Both the position numbers and the translations under genes were made by a program. Positions 50,204 to 58,180 of a stretch of DNA of 64,000 bases are shown here, in pieces (position 1 is the first letter of the stretch; every line of letters begins with the position of its first letter). This DNA comes from Shewanella sp. UCD-KL12. GTDB lineage: Bacteria > Pseudomonadota > Gammaproteobacteria > Enterobacterales > Shewanellaceae. The stretch covers positions 1 to 64,000 of the forward strand of contig NZ_MPHJ01000008.1 of NCBI RefSeq assembly GCF_001957125.1, read 5' to 3'. The notes beneath the pieces are model-generated. The model was not told the DNA's origin. It saw nothing but the letters and a program-made list of their open reading frames with translations, and did no database searches.

Positions 50204-52828
50204 TTATTGACTAACTTGTTCTGGTGCCCATGTGAGCCACTTTGGATCAAGCTGTTTTTGCAACTGAAAACGGGTTTGTGCTTCAAGTTGGTTACTTTGA
50301 GAGGTTGCTTGTTCTGTAACAACGCCGATCCCTCCAGCAAGAATACTTTCTAAGGAACCAGTTTCAATTTTTGCACCAGAAAACAAACCAACATCGACTT
50401 TTACGCCTGAGAGATCCCAAAATTGACTGCTCTGATTCACTAAGTGACGATATTGCTGCTCAATATGGGCAAACATCTGAACTGAATTACCAGCATCACT
50501 GAGTTGATAGCTGTCAATCGCCCCAATTTTTATACCACGAAAAATGATCGGGGTGCCGGCCTTGATTGAGCCAAGGTTTGTATCTTCAAGAATAAACTGT
50601 AGCCACCCATGTTTTGATTGAACGACAGGTTTGACATCACCAGTAAATTGAGTGGTATACGCATGGCTGACCCCAGGTTTTACACCGATATACGGCCCGG
50701 TAATAACCGTTTCTGGCGCTTTTATACCGGCCAAGGATATTTGTGCATCAACAAGAAAATACTCAGCATCAACTTGAGTAAAATGCTCTGCATAATCTCC
50801 ATAGAGGTATGCATTAACACTCACTGTAAGTAAGTCATTATTGAGGGTCACTCGCTCCACTTCACCAACTTTATGACCTAAGTATCTAATTGGTGCTTTA
50901 GCTGCAAGTTTTACCTCTGCAGGAAATGTCAGTAATATCGGTTTTGCTTGTGATAAAGCGAGTGCTTTTGACTCATATAGATAGCTTTGTGAGCCTGTAG
51001 CACCTTCATTGAGTAACCCAAGGGTTATGCTACCTTTCAATGCTCCTTCTAGTGGTGATACTTCTATATCAACACCTGAAAGCCCAGCGTTTACTGATAG
51101 GGCGCTGTTTCGCCAAAATACTGTGTTGGCTTTAATCAGCGTACTGAATTGTTTTTGAATATGAATTTGAATATCAAATTCATCACTCTCCGCTAGCCAG
51201 TTTACTTGGCTTACTTCACCTATTTTCATTTTTTGATAATAGATTGGAGAGCCCTTAGAGAGGCCTGCACCATCCGAGCTTGTTAGCGATAATCTTGTTT
51301 GATTTAAATTACTGAAATAGTCGCTAGCATCAGATACTGAGCTAAACAGAGATAGCTGAGATTGGTTTTTGACTGGGGACTTACTCTGCCCTTGAACTAA
51401 GCTTATAGCGCCTTTCGTCAATGTTGTTAAGTCACGCGTTTTAACCGAAACGCCATCCAGCGATGCGTCGATGTCGAGTGCCGATTCAGTTGTGAAATAA
51501 CTGTCAGAGGTGATGAGCTCACTGTACTCAGGCCAGATCTCAATTTTATATTCAACGCCTGATAACGCTTTATTTAGGTTAACAGATAAGACTTTACCAA
51601 TAGGGAGCTGCTTATAACGCACTTGTGCATCGGCGCTAACGCCAGGGTTATTTTCTGATGTCAATGTAAGTGATAACTTTGATTGAGCATTCTCTTCAGG
51701 TGGTGTATCTAACAGGGTGTATTGGGATAACGCTTCGCCAGTGCCTGTGGATAGATTGATCACACTGCCAGTTATTAACCGCTCGGCATGTTTAACACCC
51801 GCTAAAGAGATATCGGCGCCTTCAGTCCAGAAGCGTGAGCTACCTGATAGAAGTTGAGCATACTCTTTATCAATCTTAGCTGTGAACTTAACCCCAGTAT
51901 CTGTCAGTTTAGTGTCAGTTAAACGACCTACCTGTAAACCGCGAAAAACAATATCCGTTCCTGTAGATGCTGCATCTGATTGCTCTGCTGTTAACGTAAA
52001 CTCAATACCACCCTGCGCAAGGGACTGACTGTCATAGACATGGTAACTGTGCCCATTCTGCGCCCTTTGGGATTCATCAGAGGAGCTAAAACTGAGCCCT
52101 CCAGCAAGAATAGATGAGAGGCTTTCTGACTTTATCTCAATCCCTGAAAGTGAAGCATCGATATGAAGTCCTGAAACATTCCAAAATTGTGAATCTGTTT
52201 TCACAAGATGAGAATATTGCTTTTGGATGAAAGCGTTGAGTTGTATCTGGCTTGAGCCTATAAGGCGATAGCTAATGACTTTTCCTACTGGGATCTGACG
52301 GTAAAAAATCTGTGAGCCAACATCAAGGGAGCCCAAAGTATCAGATGTTAACTCTATAACTAAGCCATCTGCACCCGGAAGCATGGCTGGTGCATCAGTC
52401 TCTGCTTCAAAAAAGGTTTGAGACTTGCCACCGCCAGGCTGAATACCAATATAATTTCCAGAAAAGAGTGCGTCTAAGCCTTCGACACCCGTGATAGAAG
52501 CTTTAGGAGTGACCAGCCAAAATTTAGTGTCTTCATTTAAAAATGGATCTGCGCGGTAATCCATCTTGAGATCAACGTTAACACCTTGCAGTTCATCATC
52601 AATACTAATGTCTACAACTTTGCCGACTGTCAGGCCTTGATAGCGTACTAAGGTTTTTCCCACATCAATTCCAATAGCGCTAGGGAAGTGAATACGAACT
52701 TCTATCCCTGCTTCTCGGATGCTTTTAATGCCTAGCCAAGAGCCAAGTACTAAAGCTACAAGAGGGAGTAGCCAAATTGGTGAAAAGAGTTTCTTTTTTA
52801 CAACTTTCGGTGTTTCAATTTGTGTCAT
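50204..52828 (-). CDS. letB: LetB (YebT) MCE-domain lipid transport tunnel protein
   Basis: This 874-residue protein (E. coli LetB 877) starts at ATG 52828 (MTQIETPKVV), 14 bp inside the end of the upstream gene. A single N-terminal helix (about 18-36) is followed by seven MCE domains, each with a start like VRYQGLTVGKV, FYRQIPVGKV, VFRGLQVGRL, RYKQLPIGKV, YYQKMKIGEV, RYLGHKVGEV and IFRGIKIGAI. Stacked MCE rings form a periplasmic tunnel for lipids between the membranes. The partner LetA is encoded by the two genes just upstream. Confidence 0.94.
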   Translation of the reverse strand: MTQIETPKVVKKKLFSPIWLLPLVALVLGSWLGIKSIREAGIEVRIHFPSAIGIDVGKTLVRYQGLTVGKVVDISIDDELQGVNVDLKMDYRADPFLNEDTKFWLVTPKASITGVEGLDALFSGNYIGIQPGGGKSQTFFEAETDAPAMLPGADGLVIELTSDTLGSLDVGSQIFYRQIPVGKVISYRLIGSSQIQLNAFIQKQYSHLVKTDSQFWNVSGLHIDASLSGIEIKSESLSSILAGGLSFSSSDESQRAQNGHSYHVYDSQSLAQGGIEFTLTAEQSDAASTGTDIVFRGLQVGRLTDTKLTDTGVKFTAKIDKEYAQLLSGSSRFWTEGADISLAGVKHAERLITGSVINLSTGTGEALSQYTLLDTPPEENAQSKLSLTLTSENNPGVSADAQVRYKQLPIGKVLSVNLNKALSGVEYKIEIWPEYSELITSDSYFTTESALDIDASLDGVSVKTRDLTTLTKGAISLVQGQSKSPVKNQSQLSLFSSVSDASDYFSNLNQTRLSLTSSDGAGLSKGSPIYYQKMKIGEVSQVNWLAESDEFDIQIHIQKQFSTLIKANTVFWRNSALSVNAGLSGVDIEVSPLEGALKGSITLGLLNEGATGSQSYLYESKALALSQAKPILLTFPAEVKLAAKAPIRYLGHKVGEVERVTLNNDLLTVSVNAYLYGDYAEHFTQVDAEYFLVDAQISLAGIKAPETVITGPYIGVKPGVSHAYTTQFTGDVKPVVQSKHGWLQFILEDTNLGSIKAGTPIIFRGIKIGAIDSYQLSDAGNSVQMFAHIEQQYRHLVNQSSQFWDLSGVKVDVGLFSGAKIETGSLESILAGGIGVVTEQATSQSNQLEAQTRFQLQKQLDPKWLTWAPEQVSQ

Positions 52829-53453
52829 CTTTCGATTCCAATCGATCCCAGAGTAAACGTGTATCAAGTACTTTAGCGGCGACCTGAGTTAACAAGATAA
52901 CTAAAGCGAATGCAGTTGCGGCAGGTCCAGGTTTTGCATCAAGCAGCTGCCCCATGTTAACTAAAGCTGCAGTAATTGATATGACAAACAGATCTAACAT
53001 CGACCAACGGCCAATCCATTCAATAATATGAAAACCAGTCATTAACCTTTTTTTAGAGATAGGTAGCTGAAAACTGATCGCAGCTAAGTACACGGTTAAT
53101 CCAACAATTTTTAGGATAGGAACAAGTATACTTGCTGTAAATAAAATAATGGCGATTGGAATAATATCTAAATCAACTAAATGCGTGATACCAGTAAAAA
53201 TAGTGTCGTGACGTGTTTGACCTTGGCTGGTAAAAATAGTGATTGGATAGACATTCGCTGGGATCAATAAAATGGCTGCAGTTATCAGCAGCGCCCAACT
53301 TTTTTGTAAACTGGAATAATCTCTTAACTCAAGCTTTGCTCCACAACGAGAGCAATGGACGTTCTTATGAACAGACAGTTGCTGGCACGAGGGACAAGGA
53401 GTGAGCCCTAGATCTTTGCCTTGATGCCTCGTTGTTTCATCAATTTTACTCAT
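52815..53453 (-). CDS. LetA-like (PqiA family) protein, second half
   Basis: This 212-residue inner-membrane protein of the PqiA/LetA family starts with a zinc ribbon (CPSC and CSRC, about residues 19-37) and then has four hydrophobic helices. E. coli LetA is one 427-residue protein with two such modules; here each module is a separate gene. This one fits the C-terminal module. It overlaps the upstream half by 8 bp and letB by 14 bp, so all three are translated together. Confidence 0.85.
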   Translation of the reverse strand: MSKIDETTRHQGKDLGLTPCPSCQQLSVHKNVHCSRCGAKLELRDYSSLQKSWALLITAAILLIPANVYPITIFTSQGQTRHDTIFTGITHLVDLDIIPIAIILFTASILVPILKIVGLTVYLAAISFQLPISKKRLMTGFHIIEWIGRWSMLDLFVISITAALVNMGQLLDAKPGPAATAFALVILLTQVAAKVLDTRLLWDRLESKDDTN

Positions 53454-54084
53454 CTAAAACACTCCACATATGATCTAGATGATATTCACGTTGTAGAAAT
53501 AGTGTCACTAGAAATAGCATGGCAAAACAGAAGGTGCCCATATCTAAGTGGATATCGGTGTAGTCTGTGAGTTGGAATACTGAGACAAAAATACTGATCA
53601 TATAGATCTCTAGCATCGATAATTGAGATAAAAGGCCATGGAGTTTAAGCAGCCTTTTCAAAATATCACGAAAAAATGGTACATCTAATCGATATTTGAT
53701 GATTAAGATTTGAGTTAACACTGAAAGTAGCAGTAGGCCTGGAGCAATAACGGCTGAGATTAACACCGCGATACCGACAATCCAATATCCTTGATAAGCC
53801 ACCGCCATCGCACCTTCAATAATCGTGGTGGTCCTTATGCTGCCTAAAAAATGTAGCTCGAGGACTGGCAACAAGTTTGCCGGAATAAAAAAGATGATAG
53901 CTGTTAGGCAAAGGGCAAGCATGCCGTTGAGTGAGCAATAGGGGGTGTCATAAATTGCTGTGTGGCAACGGGGACATAATGCACGAACACAAGAAGGCAA
54001 TGCGCGTTTCCTTATGACCAGATCGCACGATCGGCACAAGGTTAGACTCTTATCAGCACAATGATGTTCGATACATGGTTTCAA
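53446..54084 (-). CDS. LetA-like (PqiA family) protein, first half
   Basis: This 212-residue inner-membrane protein has zinc-ribbon pairs CRSC and CPRC in the first 45 residues, then four helices (starting LALCLTAIIFFIPANLLPV). The start is TTG at 54084. It fits the N-terminal module of LetA. It heads the run of three genes ending in letB. Confidence 0.85.
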   Translation of the reverse strand: MKPCIEHHCADKSLTLCRSCDLVIRKRALPSCVRALCPRCHTAIYDTPYCSLNGMLALCLTAIIFFIPANLLPVLELHFLGSIRTTTIIEGAMAVAYQGYWIVGIAVLISAVIAPGLLLLSVLTQILIIKYRLDVPFFRDILKRLLKLHGLLSQLSMLEIYMISIFVSVFQLTDYTDIHLDMGTFCFAMLFLVTLFLQREYHLDHMWSVLDE

Positions 54085-54269
54085 ACTTTATTACACACCT
54101 ATTATTGTTTGCTATTTTATTCGAAATGCTTGTTAACACACAGCTTAGTTTATCAATCTGCATGTGAAAAATTGTAATGAACTTGATAGATATAGCTATA
54201 CAATCAGTAAGATAATATCAGGTTTTCTAGAACACTTGCATAAGAAGTTATATTTATGAGACTCTACGA

Positions 54270-54285
54270 CTGTATAAATAAACAG
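54270..54285 (+). promoter_or_regulatory. LexA (SOS) box upstream of yebG
   Basis: CTGTATAAATAAACAG fits CTG-N10-CAG with the AT-rich centre typical of LexA sites. It ends 13 bp before the yebG start, as expected for a known SOS gene. Confidence 0.85.
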
Positions 54286-54298
54286 TGAGAGGGGCGTT

Positions 54299-54595
54299 AT
54301 GGCGGTTGTAACACAATTTGTAGTGGTCAGAGAAGGGGTTGAAAAAATGACATTCACATCTAAAAAGGAGGCCGATGCCTACGATAAGATGCTTGATATC
54401 TCCGACAACCTGACCCCTTTTATTATAGAGTCAGACCTTGGTATTGATGAAACGACCTGTGAGAAGCTTAGTTTTTATCTGGCGCAGAATAAAGATCAGC
54501 TATTGAATTTGCTTAAAGGCGTAGCACCTCAAAAAGCTGTCGCTGCAAAAAAGCCGACAACAAAAGCAGAGAAAGAGCTTAAATCGAAAAAATAA
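54299..54595 (+). CDS. yebG: YebG family SOS-response protein
   Basis: This 98-residue protein matches the DNA damage-inducible YebG family (MAVVTQFVVVREGVEKMTF, SKKEADAYDKMLDISDNL). The C-terminal tail is rich in Lys and Ala. YebG is induced in the SOS response; its biochemical role is unclear. A LexA box lies just upstream. It is followed 17 bp later by the methionine sulfoxide reductase gene. Confidence 0.92.
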   Translation: MAVVTQFVVVREGVEKMTFTSKKEADAYDKMLDISDNLTPFIIESDLGIDETTCEKLSFYLAQNKDQLLNLLKGVAPQKAVAAKKPTTKAEKELKSKK

Positions 54596-54612
54596 ATTGT
54601 TAGGAAATTTGT

Positions 54613-55071
54613 ATGAACTCGGAAATGTATCAAACACTCGATAGACAAGCGCGAGCATTACTTGCTGGTGAGGATGACCTTATTGCAGCAATGGCAAATT
54701 TTTCAGCAATTGTTAATGACGCTTTGGATGATATCAATTGGGTGGGGTTCTATCTGGTTAAAGGTGAGCAGCTGGTATTAGGGCCTTTTCAGGGAAAAGT
54801 CGCTTGTACCCGCATACCTCTAGGGAAAGGTGTGTGCGGTTCGGCAGCGCAAGATAAAACCACTTTTCGGGTTGCAGACGTGCATGAGTTTGCTGGACAC
54901 ATTGCATGTGATTCTGCCAGTAACTCTGAAATCGTTATCCCGGTATTTAACGGGAAAGAGTTAATCGCTGTACTCGATATTGATAGCCCTAAGTTCGATA
55001 GATTCAGCGAAATTGATCAGCTTGGCCTTGAAAATCTAGTATCAGGCTTCGAAAATGCGTTATTTGGTTAA
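54613..55071 (+). CDS. msrC: Free methionine-(R)-sulfoxide reductase (GAF domain)
   Basis: This 152-residue GAF-type enzyme reduces free Met-R-sulfoxide and is also known as YebR. The active cysteines are Cys65 (KVACTRIPL), Cys75 (GKGVCGSAA) and Cys99 (HIACDSASNSEIVIP). Closeness to yebG suggests that it shares the LexA-controlled transcript, which would link oxidative damage repair to SOS. Confidence 0.92.
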   Translation: MNSEMYQTLDRQARALLAGEDDLIAAMANFSAIVNDALDDINWVGFYLVKGEQLVLGPFQGKVACTRIPLGKGVCGSAAQDKTTFRVADVHEFAGHIACDSASNSEIVIPVFNGKELIAVLDIDSPKFDRFSEIDQLGLENLVSGFENALFG

Positions 55072-55346
55072 ACTACGACCAATTTTTCATAATTCATGGT
55101 CGCAATCGTCAAAGTCGGGTTTATAATAGGCGGTTCGAATACTAAGGACGTCGAGATTGTTCTGATAAAGGAATGAATACTTGGCGTTTGTTAATTGTAA
55201 TTGCTAAAGTATGTCTGCCGTGTTTGTGGCAAGTCAGTTTTTCCTTTAACTAGGATGGATTGATTTTGTCGACGAAAGACAAATGTAAATGACCCTAACT
55301 ATATTTATTGTATAGCTAGTGCCCCTTTTTAACTGTGGAAGTAATG

Positions 55347-55988
55347 ATGGAATCAACCGATAAGTTGACCGACACCAACGCAATTCTTGCGTATTTATAT
55401 GAAACATTTCCTTTGTGCTTTATTGCCGAGGGTGAAACTAAACCATTAAAGATTGGATTGTTTCAGGAGTTGGCTGAAAGGTTAGCTGATGATTCTAAAG
55501 TCAGTAAAACTCAATTAAGAATCGCTTTAAGACGCTATACTAGTAGTTGGCGTTACCTTAAAGGTGTAAAAACAGGTGCTCAACGCATAGACCTAGATGG
55601 TAATGCGTGTGGTGAGTTAGAGCAGGAGCATATTGATCATGCTCAATCTACACTCAAAGAGAGTCAAGAAAAAGCTAAAGCTAAGCGTGTTGCAAAAGCG
55701 ACTGCTGCGAAGAAAGAAAATCAAGCAGCAAAAGAAGCTAAGTTTGCTAAAAAGCCCGCTGCTAAGCGAGCAAAGCCTGCGCCTAAAAAGCCAGCGAAAG
55801 AATCAGCACCTGTTGTTAATTTAACGCCAGCAGTGTTAAATGAGCTGAAACAAAATCAACGTGTTAATGTCAAACTAGGTAAGTCACCTGTTTCTGGTGT
55901 TATCGTTGACATTAAGAAGCAAGATGTTCAAGTGCAGCTAGACTCAGGTTTAACCGTTAAAGTCAGTGTTGAGCACATCATGCTGTAA
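55347..55988 (+). CDS. proQ: RNA chaperone ProQ
   Basis: ProQ is a FinO-domain RNA-binding protein. ATG at 55347 (MESTDKLTDT) is preferred, with GGAAG at 55337-55341; an ATG lies one codon earlier at 55344. The 213-residue product has a FinO core (about 10-105: FPLCFIAEGETKPLKIGLFQ, LRIALRRYTSSWRYLKG), a Lys/Ala-rich linker (about 105-160) and a Tudor-like C-terminal domain (GQNVNVKLG-like NQRVNVKLGKSPVSGVIVDI). It precedes prc, as in E. coli. Confidence 0.95.
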   Translation: MESTDKLTDTNAILAYLYETFPLCFIAEGETKPLKIGLFQELAERLADDSKVSKTQLRIALRRYTSSWRYLKGVKTGAQRIDLDGNACGELEQEHIDHAQSTLKESQEKAKAKRVAKATAAKKENQAAKEAKFAKKPAAKRAKPAPKKPAKESAPVVNLTPAVLNELKQNQRVNVKLGKSPVSGVIVDIKKQDVQVQLDSGLTVKVSVEHIML

Positions 55989-56012
55989 ATTCAGTAAAGG
56001 AGTAACTTGTTG

Positions 56013-58082
56013 ATGCGAAAAATTACCCTGGCTGCCTCAATAGCCAGTATATTTGTAGGATTTTCGGCGTGGGCGTTAACCCCTACGGTTCCATTCAGCG
56101 AGTTACCCGCTTTAACGCAGGAGCCGCAACACAAAGTTGCGAGCAAACGCGTTACGGGCCTGTTCACTCGTTCCCATTACCATAGATTCGACTTAGATGA
56201 CGCTTTTTCTGAGCAGGTTTATAAACGTTATCTAAAACAGTTGGATTTTCGCCGAAATGTTTTACTCCAGAGCGATCTAGATAGCTTTTCAGTTTACTCA
56301 AAGCAGTTTGATGACATGCTTAAAAGCGGTGATTTAACACCTGCTTACAAAATGTTTGAGCTGGTCCAAAAGCGTCGTTATGACAGATTTGCCTATGCAT
56401 TAACCCTACTCGATACCGAAATTGATTTTACTGTTGCTAATGATAAGTACCAGTACGATCGCGAGGATGCTGCTTGGCCAAAAGATGAGGCTGAAGTCAA
56501 TGAACTTTGGCGTCAAAGAGTTAAGTATGATGCCTTGAATTTAAAGCTGACAGGAAAAAACTGGGAAGAAATCGTTCCTGTTCTTGAAAAGCGTTATAAC
56601 AATGCCATCAAACGTCTGAGCCAAACTAAGAGTGAAGATGTCTTCCAAGGCGTAATGAACGCTTTTTCTCGTACTGTAGAGCCTCATACAAGTTACCTTT
56701 CTCCGCGTAATGCAGAACGTTTCCAGATGGAGATGAACCTTAGCCTTGAAGGTATAGGTGCTGTACTTCAGATGGATGATGATTATACCGTCATTAAAAG
56801 CCTTGTTGCAGGCGGTCCTGCCGCTACCAGTGAGAAATTATCACCAGAAGATAAAATTGTCGGTGTAGGTCAAGAAGGCAAAGATATTGTCGATGTTATT
56901 GGCTGGCGCTTAGATGATGTTGTTGAGCTGATTAAAGGCCCTAAAGGCAGTAAAGTTGTCCTACAAATTTTACCTAAAAAAGGTGGCTCTTCAGCGAAAC
57001 CTTTTGAAGTGGTTATTGTTAGAGACAAGATTCGTCTTGAAGATAGAGCGGCAACCTCTGAGATCATAGAGCCAGATGATGGTTTATATGCAAATAGAAA
57101 AGTCGGTGTGATTCAGATCCCTGGTTTCTATATGGACCTATCGAAAGATGTGTCAAAAGAGATTGTAAAGCTTAAAGAAGCTCAGGTTGAAGGGATCATT
57201 ATTGACCTTCGCGGTAACGGTGGCGGGGCACTTACAGAAGCGACTTTGCTAACAGGGCTCTTTATTGAGCAGGGACCCGTTGTTCAAATCCGTGATGCCA
57301 ATGGTAAAGTCTCTCAAAATAGAGATAATGATGGTCGTGCAAGTTATAGCGGTCCACTGACTGTGATGGTTGATAGATATAGTGCATCAGCTTCTGAAAT
57401 TTTTGCTGCGGCGCTACAAGATTACGATCGAGCATTAATTGTTGGTGAGTCCACCTTTGGTAAAGGGACTGTTCAACAGCATAAGAGTCTTGGCCGTATT
57501 TATGACATGTATGAAAAGCCAATTGGTCATGTGCAGTATACGATTGCAAAATTCTATCGAATTAACGGTGGTAGTACGCAGCTGAAAGGTGTGACTCCAG
57601 ATATTGCCTTCCCTAGTGCATTAGAGCCTGGTGAATATGGTGAAGCTGAAGAAGACAATGCACTGCCTTGGGATAAAGTACCTGTTGCTCAGTATGGCAC
57701 TCTAGGGGATATCAATCCTAACTTGGTGAGTAACTTAGATAAAAAGCATCAAGTTCGTATCAAAGAGGATGTTGAGTTTGGCTATATTTTCCAAGATATT
57801 GCCGAATTTAAGAAGCACCATAATGAAACAACGGTATCTCTTGTAGAGAGCGAGCGAATTGCTGAACGAGAAGCTAATGAGAAAAAGCAACTCGATCGTT
57901 TGAATGAACGCCGTGTTAGCCAGGGCCTTGAAGTAGTTAAACAGCTTAATGATGAAGATGATGAGTCTGAAGCTGCTGACGAGGACGAAGTTGATACGCC
58001 TGATGCATTCTTAGATGAGACGGTTTATATCACCTTAGATCTTGTCGATATCGAACGAGTCGCCAAAAACGACGTTAAATAG
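56013..58082 (+). CDS. prc: Tail-specific protease Prc (Tsp)
   Basis: Prc is a periplasmic protease that degrades proteins with unstructured C-termini and trims envelope enzymes. ATG at 56013 (MRKITLAAS) opens a signal peptide ending near SAWA; two TTG codons upstream are alternatives. The 689-residue protein has a PDZ domain (about 235-325) and the S41 catalytic domain with the Ser459-Lys484 dyad (SASASEIF and FGKGTVQQ). The C-terminal region contains an acidic stretch (about 648-668). AAAGGAG lies 10 bp upstream. Confidence 0.95.
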   Translation: MRKITLAASIASIFVGFSAWALTPTVPFSELPALTQEPQHKVASKRVTGLFTRSHYHRFDLDDAFSEQVYKRYLKQLDFRRNVLLQSDLDSFSVYSKQFDDMLKSGDLTPAYKMFELVQKRRYDRFAYALTLLDTEIDFTVANDKYQYDREDAAWPKDEAEVNELWRQRVKYDALNLKLTGKNWEEIVPVLEKRYNNAIKRLSQTKSEDVFQGVMNAFSRTVEPHTSYLSPRNAERFQMEMNLSLEGIGAVLQMDDDYTVIKSLVAGGPAATSEKLSPEDKIVGVGQEGKDIVDVIGWRLDDVVELIKGPKGSKVVLQILPKKGGSSAKPFEVVIVRDKIRLEDRAATSEIIEPDDGLYANRKVGVIQIPGFYMDLSKDVSKEIVKLKEAQVEGIIIDLRGNGGGALTEATLLTGLFIEQGPVVQIRDANGKVSQNRDNDGRASYSGPLTVMVDRYSASASEIFAAALQDYDRALIVGESTFGKGTVQQHKSLGRIYDMYEKPIGHVQYTIAKFYRINGGSTQLKGVTPDIAFPSALEPGEYGEAEEDNALPWDKVPVAQYGTLGDINPNLVSNLDKKHQVRIKEDVEFGYIFQDIAEFKKHHNETTVSLVESERIAEREANEKKQLDRLNERRVSQGLEVVKQLNDEDDESEAADEDEVDTPDAFLDETVYITLDLVDIERVAKNDVK

Positions 58083-58096
58083 ATTGTCACGGTTTT

Positions 58097-58124
58097 AAAA
58101 AACGCGCTTTGAGCGCGTTTTTTT
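58097..58124 (+). terminator. Terminator of prc
   Basis: A run of A, then CGCGCT (58103-58108), loop TTG, AGCGCG (58112-58117) and a run of T. Confidence 0.88.
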
Positions 58125-58180
58125 ATATTTATAAATAATCTGACGTTGCCGTCAGTTGAGAAGAATATTAGGGTCAACGT

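Noticed and set aside
55115..55150. T-loop-like GGTTCGAAT suggesting a tRNA
   Set aside because: Neither the T-stem nor an acceptor stem pairs around it, and no anticodon arm is present.
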